From Siphlonurus alternatus (lineage: Eukaryota; Arthropoda; Insecta; Ephemeroptera; Siphlonuridae): 64,000 nt of DNA. Below, piece by piece: positions 1-14,100 of the stretch (position 1 is its first letter; every line of letters begins with the position of its first letter). A model generated the notes under the pieces. It did not search any database, was not told the DNA's origin, and worked only from the letters and a program-made list of their open reading frames with translations. The translations under genes were made by a program, and so were the position numbers. Location: positions 12,796,171 through 12,860,170 of the forward strand of contig OX463778.1 of the NCBI GenBank assembly GCA_949825025.1. The letters run 5' to 3'.

Positions 1-1029
1 GCAATGACCGGCGCGCGTGCTACATGCACAGTCAGACTGCACATTTGCATGGCTTGCATTGCCAGACTGTCTGGCCCAGTTCGAGGTAACGACTGCAGTT
101 GATTCTCGGAACGGCTGTCATGTTGTGTGCGTGGGTGTGACTGGTGCACCCCAGACAGAGTGCAGAGTGAACGGTGAGCGGTGGTAGAACATGACGTCCC
201 GGGGAATCCTCGCACCGTGCCTCAAGGTCACAGCCGTGAGTCTCGTCCATCCATGGTCTTGTTTTGTGTCTTATATATCTTCAGTAGGAGTTATTGGTGA
301 AGGGTCGCGGAATTCGTGAGTTGTAAAAACAAAAAATTAACTTTTACATAAATCATTCACATTAACACACTAAATTTTTAGATGCTTAATGGATTTCAGT
401 AATTTTTCAGTACATAATTGTTTCAGTTTAATCTTACTTCCAGTTTTTCGTTAGCATGAAAATACTAAATACAAAATTTTTACTTTTTTTTTTCCAGGCG
501 AATTTCGTAGATAGATAAAGTACTTCCTTGATGGAGAATACTGGAATTAAGATTAAACTAGAACAATTAATGTATTGAAGTAAAGTATTTCAATCCAATC
601 AGCATATAAAAATTTAGTATGAGCTTATAAGGAAAATAGCTCATATAAAAATATAAAATATATAGTTTTGCATCTAACGGTCTCAATTTCTTTTCACACC
701 TCAGAAGTGATCAATTTGTCTTATGGTTAGAACATTTTATGCGAATTTGACCCTTCAATGACTGTTTTATCTTATTTAATAAGATTCAGATTCAAAACAA
801 AATTTATACAATTCTGCGACGATCTAATAAAAGTTAAAAAACAGACTTTTGAAAACTAACAAAGTATGAATTTTTTCCCCCTTGAAATATAAGTCTATAG
901 AATAAAACTTTTTTTTTCGTTAAAGTATTTTTATAACAAAACCACGGCTAGACTGTTGTGTAATTTTTCAATAGAATAGCTCTATTGACGTTTGCAAACA
1001 TCACGAGCAGTATAGCACGTGATTAAAAC

Positions 1030-1215
1030 CGCGAGTTGTTTGCAGAAATGACGTGGTTAGGTGCAACGTCCTCTGACTTGTGAAACGTTGCATTCCGTGA
1101 GCTGCAAAAAGTGCATTCATGGCTGCACTCTGCAAATATTTGCACTTTTTGCTTGCACTTTTTGCAGCACAAAACTCGCGAGAGCAAACAGAGTGTTGCT
1201 ACATACAACACCGTG
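1030..1215. repeat. Foldback repeat
   Basis: A 15-base stretch GCTGCAAAAAGTGCA near 1100 is matched by its reverse complement TGCACTTTTTGCAGC near 1155. Imperfect pairing extends outward: CCGCGAGTTGTTTGCAG near 1030 against the region of AAAACTCGCGAGAGC near 1175. This looks like a small MITE or its remnant; the ends are approximate. Confidence 0.55.
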
Positions 1216-1394
1216 CACGACAGGTAAGGGGAATGTCCTACGAAGGTGGTATTTAATTGCTTGTTATTGTGCAGCAGTCTGTATTTAATTATAAAACTTT
1301 GAACTCTTGCTTTCTTGTAACTTTCCTTTTGATCTTAATTATCTTTTGGAGTAAAAGTTAGAAAATCCATACAAACTTTATACCTGCAACATCA

Positions 1395-1553
1395 TACAGT
1401 CTAACAGGCGAGAATTTACGCCCGAAAATTTATGGAAATTACACATTTTTTACTGATTTTCGCTTCCGATTGCTAACTAAATAGAAACGGAATTGCGTAA
1501 TTTACGTAAGTTCCGGAAATTTTCATGCATTAACTCCCTCCTGTTTGACTGTA
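1395..1553. mobile_element. Short MITE with TACAGTC termini (Tc1/mariner-like)
   Basis: The left end reads TACAGTCTAACAGG and the right end CCTGTTTGACTGTA, an inverted repeat of about 14 bp with one mismatch. It is flanked by TA dinucleotides, as expected for the TA target site of Tc1/mariner elements. At 159 bp it has no coding capacity. The element at 5394-5607 starts and ends with the same TACAGTC/GACTGTA motif. Confidence 0.65.
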
Positions 1554-1859
1554 TTTTATTGCATGTAGTAAACCTCGAAATAGCACAAATTTAATTCACG
1601 CAATTATGGAAGTGTGGGAAATCTTTTCGGGAATGCAAGACTGGGTATGCTCTTTTCACCTCCCCCAAAATTACAAAACTGCATCTCTTTGTTTTGTCTC
1701 TTGAAACTGTAGCACCAGCAAACAACAAAACATACTGAGGTGTGTATAAATGCTGTACATTCGAGGCTAAATACGAGCTTTCAGTTTCGGCTTACGCCAA
1801 AAAATAAGGCGCTCTGATTGGTCAGTCAGTTGGACCGCAACCTTCACCCTACCCTTTTA

Positions 1860-1890
1860 TACCCTGGCTCTGCCAGGAGAGCCAGGGTTA
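1860..1890. repeat. Strong hairpin
   Basis: ACCCTGGCTCT and AGAGCCAGGGT form an uninterrupted stem of about 11 bp around a short loop. It is GC-rich within AT-rich DNA and lies about 40 bases after an inverted CCAAT box. It may be a repeat remnant; the function is unknown. Confidence 0.5.
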
Positions 1891-4129
1891 AAAAGTTGAT
1901 GTGACTTGTAGTTGCGACTTGTGTTTAAGCGCAAAACAAAAAGCTCGAATTCACTGCTTTTAAGTCTTTTTGCGGCTGACTTTTCTATTTTATCATCCGA
2001 CACTTACAAGGACATCGAAGGTAAACTTCCGTTGACTTCTATTTTAAGAACATTGTTAATTAGTTTTTCAATTAACTTGAGTCGTTGGTGCAATAATCAG
2101 TTTACTCTCCCTTGTCGCCTTACTGACAAACATCCCCTACGGTTCAGTTAATTAGATGTTTGAGGGTCGTACGGCTGTTGCCATGGAGAGGGTAGCGCCC
2201 CTTTAAACATCCGATCGTACAATCCGGTTAGAGGTGGGTAGACCTACTTGAGACAAAACCACCGTCAGCATTTTTCACCCTGCATCTCTCTCTTGCGGCT
2301 TTGGAGTGGTAAACACGGTACATACGTGAGATACAAATTTATGTGCAGGAGTAACTCTGAGCACTCCCATCTACTCGCTGGAAGATCTTATAAGAATTTT
2401 ACGAACCGTGATATTTATTTCCCGTCAGACTTCTTTTTCCGTGCTTTTTCACTCTGGAAATTATATTAAATTGCTTCTTCGTGTTTCTTTCCCTTTTTTT
2501 CTGGTTGAAGAACTCAAATCAACTTTATCAACATTATTTTTTTTTAAAAGTAATGTGCTTTCAGTTTCTCTACTATATTTTTTTCATTAATACGGCAAAA
2601 ATATGTAACAATACAGAGAGGAAAAAAACTCACTGATGAACAAAAGCCAAAACTGGGGATGAAAACGTAGCGATAGCAAACTCTGACATATACATGACAA
2701 GATGAGAAGGGTGCGTGCATGATATCCCTCTCTGTGAATCTGGGCTCATGATGCTGGAAATATGGAGAAGCTATCAACCCTTCACTCTTCCTCTCCACCC
2801 CCTCTTCCCCACGCACCCTCTCTATCCGGAGCGCGACAACGAGGGGTGCTACCCCCCTATGAGACTCATCCCTTCTCCAACAAAACAACATGAGAGATAA
2901 AGAAATTAGAAATATGGATTCCAGGCACGTTTGTTTGAAATTAACTTGTGCGTGTTATATAATCATTTAACGGTTTATCTAAGTACTGAGTTAAAAATAT
3001 TAATCATTTATAAAATTTCATGATGAATTTCCACTTTAATTATTGAATATCATCTTTATATCGTTCAACATTCAAAATGTATTTCCATGTTCGATACAAA
3101 GTTGTTGTGGAAATCAATACGGCGACCCGTGACGGCACGTGCATGAGAGAGTGACGAAAGAAAACGTCACAACACCCGCGAGGATGATCTTGTTAGGACT
3201 AAAGTGTGTGACGGGACTTATTTTGTTTGCATGACGTGGCGAATGTTCACACTTTCGTTATTGAATGTTATACGTAAATTTAATTATACTTGTTTATTTT
3301 AGGTTACTGTTTCATTACTTTTTTTTAATTTATTTATTAAATATTTGTATTTGTTTATTGAATCTAATACAGTACATAGTACAGTATAACCATGAGTTTG
3401 GATACATTATGTAGTACTGTAGTACATCTCCAATTTATTACATAAAACAAATTTTCAACAGATACGATTTAAATAAACATATATATAATTGTATACAGCA
3501 TTTAACATATACTTACATGAATTTTTATAATATTGCATGTAATTTAAAATTTTCAAATCAATTTAATGTAATATTATATATACAGATCATGGTTCAACGG
3601 CTTTAATAATAATTGTTTATTGGGTTAAGAAATACATACATATGCTTTATATGCAGGCTATACAGAAAATATTGTTTGAAACTAGTTGCAACTAATTTAT
3701 CCTAGAAAAATCTAAATTAACCACAATTGGCCTTGATTTTCATGTAAATAATCCTCTTATTATCCCCAGATATGGGGCTCCAACTTCCGGTCGTAGATGA
3801 ATAGAAGATTTGGCTAACGCCTCATTGAATGCAAATTTACATAGATAATACTAACACGATTACTCGATGAGTTTAGTAGCTTAGCTGCAAAAGCAAATAT
3901 TAGTTCTGGTGTGTTCCGTCAGCTGATCCGGCTACTCATGCGTTCTAATGCTAATTAAGTAGACTATTCAAGTGTATTTCAATGAGATGTCCTAATGGAA
4001 CAGAAGAGATTATCGAGACTCAAAGAAGCCTACTCGTGCAGAGTAGCATCCCACATCAGTAAATTCGTCTGAATCACCTGCCAGGTAGAAAGTTACATAC
4101 CTTGTAATTTAAAAATCAATATTGTAGAG

Positions 4130-4425
4130 CAAAAGTGCACCTGCACGTTACATGTGAATTCAGCTGATTTTGTGGTGTTCCCACTGTCCTATCCAAAAAA
4201 TATGTAAAAAGTAACAAATCAAAATTACTTTTTTGGTATAAAATAAATTTTTTTTAGAAGAAAATAAGCTCTTGATTCATTATTGGAATATCCTAAATAG
4301 GGATAAAAAATGTTCAAATCGGTAGCTATGATATATAGTTACTATAAAAAAATCAGTTTTTTTTTTTAACGTGATGGCTTATGGAGAAAATTTTTACACT
4401 GGGGGACACTTGAAGCTTTTATTGA
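4130..4425. mobile_element. Dispersed non-autonomous repeat, copy 1
   Basis: The sequence shares AGCTGATTTTGTGGTGTTCCC, AAATAAGCTCTTGATTCATTA and a GGGGACACTTGAAGC end with copies near 58670, 61475 and 63848 and a partial copy near 32330. Better copies show a terminal inverted repeat close to GGCTTCAAGT. There is no ORF, so it is a MITE-like family of about 270-300 bp. Confidence 0.6.
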
Positions 4426-4819
4426 GACCATAAAGCTTGGTGGAGAAGCTAGTATTAAAAAGTTGGAATACGTGGTCAAACAAGGATTGTTGTATTTATT
4501 GTGATTAATTGATTAACATTGTAAAATCATTTAAATGCTTTGACAGCAGCCACAGCATAATTTTATTCAGAAATGACAGCACCATAATTAGTTAATTGTC
4601 ACATGCCATGCCTTCAGATAAGTATTAATAAATATAACAACCATATATAAGTGATGTCTTTCAAGATATAAAACTTTGTTGTTTTTGTGATTTTCCCAAT
4701 GTTATAGACATTGCCGTATCCTCGGGAAAAACAACCACTATTTCTGCGCACACTGCTATCCTCCTATATCCTCTATTGTGTTAGCCTGAAATTTGATTTG
4801 AATTCTCTCTGTTATATAG

Positions 4820-5185
4820 ATGGTGCGCGACCTGTCGTCGTCCGCGGGCAGTGGGGTCGGCTCGCGGTCGCTTGACCGGCACGTGGTGGGAGGAAGTCCC
4901 GGAAGCTCCAGCACGTCCAGCTCGGGCTCCACGTCCAGTCTACAGGGACGCTTCCTCTCTGCGCTCAGTCCCGCCGTACATGCCCCTAATTCACCCCCGG
5001 CCGTCGCCAGTGACCCCATACCCGGCGTGCCGGCCGAAGCTAGTACCCCGGCGGAAGCAGGACCCCCATCCCCTTCGCCCGGTGCCGCTGCCGGCTCAGA
5101 GCACCTGCCGGATTTCTTCCACCACAACCCTGAGCACTGCGCCGCATCGTTCGCGGCCATCAGTAAGATGCGTCAGAACACGCAG
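4820..5185 (+). CDS. KLHL17: KLHL17 exon 1: disordered N-terminus leading into BTB
   Basis: It encodes 122 residues starting [12 protein letters not shown], with long Ser/Gly and Ala/Pro runs, and ends [17 protein letters not shown], the usual lead-in to a KLHL17 BTB domain. It is far richer in GC than its surroundings. TAG lies in frame directly before the ATG, but ...TTATATAG|ATG also resembles a splice acceptor, so an upstream exon may join here. The donor is CAG|GTGAGA, phase 0. Confidence 0.8.
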
Positions 5186-8100
5186 GTGAGAAAAACATAT
5201 GCGTGGAGATCGATCTTTAGTCCAGAAGTTACCATAGTTACAAATTTATCTCAAGAGAACGGGAGATTAAGAGAGAAGGAGAAATGTATCTATCTGACAA
5301 GTTTAAGCCATGAAAATAGACTCAAAGAAAGTTAATTGATTGAATTATTTTTTATAAAATTGCACACAAATTCTCCGTCAACAAACGTCCATATACAGTC
5401 AAATTATTTTTATATTCCCTCCGGAAGTACCCGGAAGTGAGAAGTTTCTGGCCTTCCTATTCGTATTCGTGTTTTGAAATTTTGGCTACAGGTTTTTAAG
5501 AAGAGTACTAATATGTACGTAAATTTTCAAGACTCACAATCAGACATGAACAAGATGACGAAAAAAATTCTCACTTCCGGCAGAAATATTACATAAATTT
5601 GACTGTAGTATTAATATATAATTTGTTGTTCTAAGCTAAACACCATTATATTTTACCTGTAATTTACCATGATTATGTCATTTTATTTTTTTTTTTTCCA
5701 AAATTTAAAATATCTCATGCAAATTTCTACTATCTTTATTCAGTTAAAAATATTTTGTACAGTAAATGTAAATGTTATCATATTGTACATATGTTAATTA
5801 AATGTATTCGTGCATGCCATGGTAATGTGAAGCAAGGCGACATGAAAGTAATTTGCTTATCAGAGCAAGGATCTCTGTTACCGACTCGAGGATTCGCGCG
5901 GGGACGTATTGATCTCGCACGAACAAGCGAAACACACGGGTAGAGGAAAGCGTCGTAAAAAAAGATCGCAGCAAACATTTAGGCCAGCGAGATTTTATGG
6001 CACCCGTGAAAAACATATATTTGAACAAACCGTGCGAGCAAATGAACATTGACGTACACCACCCATATTTACATTGCAAACAAAGTTTTTTAACTATTTT
6101 AAAATGACTTAATTAGTAATTTTTTTACATCAAATTTCTATATATGAAGGTAAATTTTAATCAAATTTTGTAATTTTAAATTTCACCACAGAATTGTATA
6201 ACGTTCTACAGTGACGAATCCACTTGATGGGAGGGTTGAATCGTGGTGGAAGGGACTCGAAATCCACGTCAGAGGGTCCCGAATTACATTGAATGTATAA
6301 AATTTACAATCCCCCACAACTCAATCACTTCTGAGAAATGCACTAGGGGATAAGAAAACGCCCCTTCTCCCGCCCCCCTAAAAAAAGAAACTGAAGACTG
6401 AATCCTTGGCTAAATGCCTGATATACTAATTTGCATTAGACTAATCAAATATATAGTCATATCGGGTAATCTTTAGTTTGACGTCGCGAACTTTTTCCTT
6501 TATCCTCCAATACAATGGCAGGGACGTCAAATCAACGCTATAGGCTGAGATGAGTACAGTATCAAAATAAGACATAAGGAACTGCATGTAGTTTATTTTT
6601 AACTCTAAAGGTGAGTCCCTATAGTAAAGACGTGATAATGAGGTGGCACTAAAAGTCTCTGGCGGGTAGTTTGACCTGTAAACTCGCGGCGTGACATTTC
6701 CCGGCCTTGGCGAGCTGCAGGGAAAGTCGATGGGGCGAGTGTACTCGAGACGTCGGGGGTAGTCAAGAGGGGCGTTCACCCCGCCGCTAGCCACACGTGC
6801 TCGCGACTCGTAAAGCCGTAAGATTTTATGCATCTGTTGATCTAATTTCGTAGTACAATTTATTGATTATATTGACACCGGTACAGTAAATCAGTTTATT
6901 TTGGACCTCTCTTCCGTGAAGATCCTGTAGATAATTTAATTAACTCGCAAAAGATATATCAAGCAAAAACAAATATAATAAAAAATATAATCAATATTTA
7001 TACCAAAAGTAGACCCTTTTTAATAATAAAAAGTTGCTGCTAACTCGGCACCCTTTTTTATATAATTTATCACTCCAATAATAGCAAATTACCGAGTTCA
7101 TATTTCACTGTCATTGCGTTAATGGTTTAATAATTTGATAAATTCTACCCTTCTCTAAAATTGTTACGAGTACTACACAGTAAAAATAGTTTGACCGAAT
7201 CGTACATAATTTTTCATAAAATTACTCCTACAATATACCAAATATCAGTAAAGTATTGATTAAAATTAATCTCAGATGTCATTGCAAGCTCTTTTTTCAT
7301 CACAATTTTGTTTATACACAGTCAAATAGAATTTTAATGTATTATTACTACAAATTTATATTTCTTAAACTTTTTTTGTTGTATATTTTTGTGAACTATT
7401 GAAGATCTTTAAAAAAAATATTACAAACAGCAACACAATATCCCAGACATTGCATGTTACTAAAATATTTATTATTATTATTATTATTAATAATTTTATC
7501 AAAGCATTTTTCAATGAAAAGTTTGCTTTACATTTTGTGTATGTTTATTTTATTTTTAATATTTTTATTTGTTTATTTATTTTGAACATTTGTTGGCTGC
7601 ATTGTGTTCACGTCAAAGTTAGTACGTATACATATGATATTTTTACATATTTTCCATTTGCAAATTGTATTTAATTTGTATTTAATACAAAAAAAAAAAA
7701 AACATTATAACTTATAACTAAAATTTATTAATACTTAATATAAAAATTGACAATATTAATAAAATATAGATCCCTAAAATTTAAAATTTCTAAAGAGAGA
7801 TAATTTTCAACAAATCAATTACGCTACATATTTTATAACGAAAGCACACAATACATAATGTAGACATTTAACACAGGTCACGACGTGCTCGGTGATGCAC
7901 GAAGTCTGCCTGTGACGTCACGCATGAATATTACATGGGGGAACATGGTGATTAGCTACGTGATGATCGTTACGTCTGGCCGTAGTTCATTAGAGTGGAG
8001 TGTGTGCCAAGAGTCTGGGACGAGATAATGAGAACCAGATCTCAATGTACCGAGTCTTGTTTGCCTTAAGTGTCAAAGGAGCTTCAAATTCGCCATCTTT

Positions 8101-11100
8101 TGTCTGCAAACTGGCGGGCGAAGCTACACAGAATTTCCATGTGTTCATTTTTTTTTTCTTTTCATACATATATTATAATGATGATTTACATTTAGAATAT
8201 TTTAAGACAATTGTATACTATTTTTATGGCCTCTAGTCTTCAGAAACCTGTCAAATGCAACCAACGAGCTACAAAGTTAATTATTTAGTATATTTTTAGC
8301 CACGTGTAGAGTAATTATAGATATTCAGTAACTATAAAGTCTTGATTTAAAAATTAAATTAATGCTTATTATCCACTCATTCATTTCATCATCTAATAGT
8401 TATCATAAAATACAATTTTTGTGGAAGTAGGCAAAACCTACAAGTGCACCTTCCTGTTCTAGCTGTGGCTTGTCCTGTAAAGGTGGATTAACATGGCGAT
8501 TTTTATCATGCGCCTCGACGCGAATAATGCACACTTGCTGTGACATCTATTGGCAGCCATATTTGGCGATTAAAAAATAGAGCATCGTTATTAACGCGAT
8601 TTCTCTGCCGCAACCTGGCGAATTCGCTCGCCGCATAGAATTTCACAGCTTATGTGACAAAATCGCGTCGTATCGCCGTTTTCGCCATCTGAATCCACCT
8701 TAAGTGCAATGATGATGGACGAGGGTTCAGCTCGTGTTTTTGTATGTTCCAGCTGTGTGACGTGGCACTGCAGGCGGCAGGCGAAGTGATCCACGCGCAC
8801 AAAGTGGTGCTCGCCTCAATCAGCCCCTACTTCCACGCCATGTTTAACGGTAAGACCAATAATAATCAGTCATAATAGAGTTGGCACTTGATGAAACAAA
8901 ACAGAATCCATGGTGATATGAAACATTATGCTGATCATGCATGTCACAACGTTGATAGTGCAAAAATAAATCTATCCTTAATCGGTTAATTTGATCCTTA
9001 TCTAAAATGGGTATTTTAACTCTTAAATATTATGTTATGCCATGGTGCATTTTAAAATGTCCTATTATAATTTTGTAACTGTGAAATGTGTTGGTGAAAT
9101 AAAGAAATATAACAATGAAATTACAGTTTGAGTTATGGCATAAATTAAAGTTAGCCATTAAGGTATTTTTTAACTGCCACCGCGATCGATGCGTTCATTC
9201 TCAGAGCCATCAACTCACCATTGTACCCATGTAACGTGAGTGTCCGGTGTGTGCAGATGACCTGGCCGAGAAGTCCCAGAGCGAAGTGACGTTACACGAT
9301 GTGGACCCCGCGGCCCTGCAGCTGCTGGTTGACTTCGCGTACTCCGGACACATTCTCATCTCAGAGGACAACGTGCAGGTAACGTCACATTCTACACAGG
9401 AGGAGGCTGTGGGGAATTTACCATTGAAAAGCTGGGCTATTATACACGTACTGATATTTTTAATGTATTTTGGTATATCAAACAGCTTAAAAATCGATTG
9501 CATTTCATGACAAATGATTTTTTTATTTTAAAAACCCACCTAAAAATTAATATTTATTCCTCACAAATTTAAATTGCTGAATTCGCCCATTTATTAAGGT
9601 GGATTTTCATGAGCAACAACGGTGATGCGACGCGATTTTTATGTAAAAGCTGTAAAATCCTATGACGAGCAAATTTGCTGAGTTGCAGCAGCGAATATCA
9701 GGTTAATTACGATGCTCTTTTTTTTTTTAATCACAAAATATGACCGCCAGTGAATGTTACAGCAAATGCGCATTATTCGCATTACGTTGCAGGCTGGAAA
9801 TCGCTCTTAAAACAGTGATATTGTATAATCATTATTAAGTATTGATAATCATTAATTAATTGCCCACACAGCTCTAAAACTTGTAAGTGATGTTTCATAG
9901 TACAGACAGCTTTGCTATTTGCTACAATCCTCTCTATTCTCCGACCTTTTTTCATAGCAATCGATAATTTAATTCTCGTTCCTACTCATACAAAGACTAT
10001 ATAGGTTTATGTCTAGACTGAATCTGGTGGGCGTGTAGAGAGAGAACCAAGAACATAAATTATATATTATATGAAAGAACGTAAGAGTCAAGAGCCTCCG
10101 AGCAACGATATTGCTCAAGTTGAACGAGATCTAGAGTTGGTGCACTTCAAAGTTTGCTAGAAAGTATGAGAGCCACTTTGTAAACTTGTATTAGTGAGTA
10201 ATGACTTGCTACCTAACTAGCAACTTTTCTGTAATGAGAAAAAATGTATGACAAAAAGAAGAGAAATATAATTTGAAATTAATAATTATTATTATCAATT
10301 TATTCATTTTAACAATTTAACTTTAATTGTTGGGAAACAATGAAAAACTTTTATAATAATAATTAATACATAAGTTCTAAATATTTATATAAGCGCTTTA
10401 CAAATTCATTTGAGCAATACTTCACTTAAGGATGAATCTCAGTAGATTGATATCTCGCAATCGTACCGCCTGAATACAACAAGACTTGCAGGGGACTTAG
10501 AACTCACCATCAATAGGTGGTATACAAATTTTGAAGTGAATCTGTCTTATCAGTTTTGTGAAAACTGAGGTAGAAGTTTAACATTGACCTTATGGAAGAA
10601 ACTCGGAAATGGAGCTGTTGTAACAAAATTGCAAGACTGCATGATTTTGCTCAAACCATAAGCGATTAAGTTTTAGAACGTTCTTGATTTTTAAACATTT
10701 ATTTCATTTGATTCGTTTGCAGGGAAATATTCTTTGACTCCGAAGTAACTGAGATTAATCGTTAATAAGTTCAACACATTGAAATGAAGCAGCAATCACT
10801 GTGAACATGCACACGTTGTTCTAGATGTTCATTACATATTCATGCATTGATGACATGCGACACGTCCTCCTAATGCATGAGGATTTGTTATTACATGAAA
10901 TGTCACTGACAAAACGCCTGTAAGTTAGGCAATTGTTTGAGCTTTATAACACAGATAGTTGCATACCCTCCAGGTTCCTGAAAGAAATGGCGTCCTAGAA
11001 AAAAAATGGTAAACAAATCACTGTGCGAGAGTTGTGCATTAAATAGTTTCCTTTCGCTCTTAAATTTGATTGATTCTGTAAGTGGTTAGATTTAATGTGA

Positions 11101-14100
11101 AACAATAATTGCTTTTATTTTAAATAGATGCGCTTATAGTTGAATAATTACGTCTTCAACTCATCTTTTAAACGTTTAACCTAACCTTTCTAACTCTAAA
11201 ACACATCTTATTTCCTCTTCGCTCAAAGGTGGGGATGAAATGAAGACAATATTTCTAACATCTTATGTTCAAAAAGAGGGAAAAATACGTAATCTCGTCT
11301 TTTTCACCTCTTTTTTCCTCTAAAATGGTGCAAAATAAGAGGAAAAAAGACGAGAGGGGAGTTTAATAGCGAAGAAAAGATGAAATTTATTTCAACTTGG
11401 GTAAATTCGTGTTTTACAAAATATAATGTGTACTTTAATAATAAAACAATTTACAGCGACTATATATTATACTGGAGGACGGCCTAGAACGTCGAATTGA
11501 GAAACCTCGATATACTCGGTAGAGTTCGGAAACTCTAACTATAACGCGCGCTCGGCCGGCTCGGCTCAGCAACTAGCCAATCAAATGCGCTAGAAAAGTC
11601 AAGGTCGTGACGTCACTGGGTTGAGGAAATGTCGGCGCGTTAAAGTTAGGCCGTCCTCCCAGTATATAGTTCTTGAACAATTTATACTTAAGCCTTCCAT
11701 ACAAGATATATTAAAAAAGGAAAAACTAACTTAGAGACGTCATAACTAGGACCCGCTTGTCACAAACTCCAAGGTTCTAAAACTTCCCTGGAGCCCCGTG
11801 CTGGTGACAGGTACTAACTGGCTTGTTTTGTGACAGATCCTGCTGCCAGCCTCCAGTCTACTGCAGATGGCGTCGGTACGCGAGGCGTGCTGCAAGTTTC
11901 TCATGCGACAACTCCACCCCTCTAACTGTCTCGGCATTCGCAGCTTCGCAGGTAACAGCTGTTCCTGTTGAACCAAAGCTCTTGTCCCCATATTACGTCA
12001 GTAACTTAAGACTCAATTACGTCGGTTGTATATTATAAGAGATTATTCATAAAGAAGGACTTAGCAGAGATTTTAGCTTAGGAAAATTAAGGACCAGATT
12101 TAGCACTGAAATTTGATATTAAAATTTAGTACAACATAATTATGTTGTATTAATAAGCTATGCTAAATACTTTGTGAATGAACCCTGTACGGAAAATTTT
12201 GAAAAGTGACTGTTTTTGAGAGGACAAGGGTTGATATTATTAACATTTAAAGAGGCTTTAAGACTAGAACGTTGCCCAAAGTGATATAAAAATTTATATG
12301 GATATATAGATTATAATTATATAATTTTTATCCAATACCACGCGTCACGCGACGAGATTTGCAATTTTTCCAAATTCTCACGGAAAAACACGAGAAAATA
12401 TTTGTTGAATGATTAAGAAATTACTTTAATTTACATAAAACTTGCCTGACTACAAACTATCAAATTATTCGAAAATATATCCGATAAGAATTAACGTATA
12501 ATATCGTGAGAAACGACCAGATTCTTTTGACGCAAGAAGTCTTGATTTTAAATAATAGTTTGTCTCAATTTCTTCTAAAAGATACATGTTTTTTAAACGA
12601 TCAATACGCATTATTTTTACAGTTTGGATTTTTTCAGATAATTTATAGAGCAGTATGAAGCATATGTTGAATTTACGTTTATTGCCAAAGATTGCAACTC
12701 CAAGACGATAAACGACTTAAAAAATATCTTCTCCAAGCAATAAATACTCCCCCCTCTTACATTTCTAGAATTTATTGCACATTTAGTTCAACATACGGTG
12801 CAATAACGTTGCAATATTTATTTACATGCATTCGCCGAATGTTTCAGACGCACACTCATGCAAGGAGCTGCATAGAAGGTCGCATCGCTACGCCCTGCAG
12901 AACTTTCAAGAGGTCGTGGTCACTGAGGAATTCCTTCTGCTGCCCTTCCAGGAGGTCAGTGACCTCCCAACGTCAACATTTCAGCAAACTGTTATATATA
13001 AAAAAAAGCACACTCAAAGATGGTATACAAAAACCACATGACGCTTTCTTGACTTCCTTTCTGCATCATTGAAATTATTATATATTATATTAACAACAAA
13101 AAATTTTGGACTACATCCAAAGCAATGTATAACTTGGAAGGGTGCTGGGTTCAACCCAACACAATATGCTAAATTTCAACCCCATGTATTATCCAGCAAC
13201 TTGAAGTAAGAATTGCCTTTCTCAACACGACTCAGGGGGGCTAGAGAGGTTAAATATTCATGTAATATTATCACCCCGTCTTGGCGTTATCGTTGCGGTT
13301 GCCCGCGGTGAGAAAGCCCTTTCTTCTCTGTAGTGCTTCTCTAGCTATTGATTTCAGTTACATCACCGCTTTGACAGGAGGGTGCGAAATATGTGTGACG
13401 TCCCTCTCACCACTTTTCTTTTCACTTGTCACATTTTTTTTTTTGAAAATCTAGTTTTACGTGTTCCAACATTATTATTACAAAAAAAAATGAAAGGTTC
13501 CAATATATTGATTTTATTAAAATTGTCAATTTCATGCAAGATTTATTTTGAATGACGTCAAATATTACATGTAGCAGCACCTGGGTGACCTTTTATTGTA
13601 ATATTTTGCGTAACGATATTTACAAAATTGAAGACCTTTTTATACGATGACAGCTAATAAGTGATATTTATACATTTTATTTTACAAATATCATAGGCTA
13701 ATGTAATGCCTACCCGTCAATAGATCCTTTGTCCCCTGCTAAATAAATTTATTCTAGCAAATTACCTCGATATAGTGCAGTAAGATTGTGAATGTAACTC
13801 GATCGGTACACGCAATGAAGGTGACTTTTTTTCTTTCAGGTGGAACAGCTGATCTCAAGTAACCAGCTCAACATCTCGAACGAGGAGAAAGTTTTTCACG
13901 CGGTGCTGACCTGGGTTAAACATGACCTCGCGGACCGTGAGCAGCACGTCGCCAAGGTAACGGACATGCCCCCTCACAGTTGTGGTAGCGTCAGAACCAC
14001 GAGAGTGTGTCAAAGAGACGTGGAAACTCGGGGGGAATTAAAATAAATAACAATAATAATATCTAGTATTGCAGTTTTCAGATACTTTACTATTCATGCA

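Larger units (their letters stand above)
1..4819. other. Upstream region with no recognised coding exon
   Basis: I see no coding exon in this 4.8 kb of mostly AT-rich DNA; its ORFs are short and low in complexity. It holds a foldback near 1030-1215, a Tc1/mariner-like MITE at 1395-1553, a strong hairpin at 1860-1890 beside an inverted CCAAT motif (GATTGG, about 1816-1821), and one copy of a dispersed repeat at about 4130-4425. A non-coding first exon and promoter of the KLHL17-type gene may be here, because the start codon at 4820 directly follows an acceptor-like ...TATAG. I cannot place such an exon. Confidence 0.5.
5186..8752 (+). other. KLHL17 intron 1
   Basis: A 3.6 kb phase-0 intron. 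It contains MITEs at 5394-5607 and 8478-8703 and AT-rich filler with a TTA microsatellite near 7470. It also has two GC-richer islands: about 6190-6840, and about 7870-8010, the latter with a palindromic CRE-type site TGACGTCA at 7913-7920. The islands have no convincing frame and may be regulatory. Confidence 0.7.

Noticed and set aside
4756..5160. 134-codon frame on the minus strand opposite KLHL17 exon 1
   Set aside because: A shadow of the GC-rich exon; the plus strand gives the in-phase KLHL17 product.
13118..13270. Possible Pol III B box (GGGTTCAACCC)
   Set aside because: It is a self-complementary word without an A box at the right distance.
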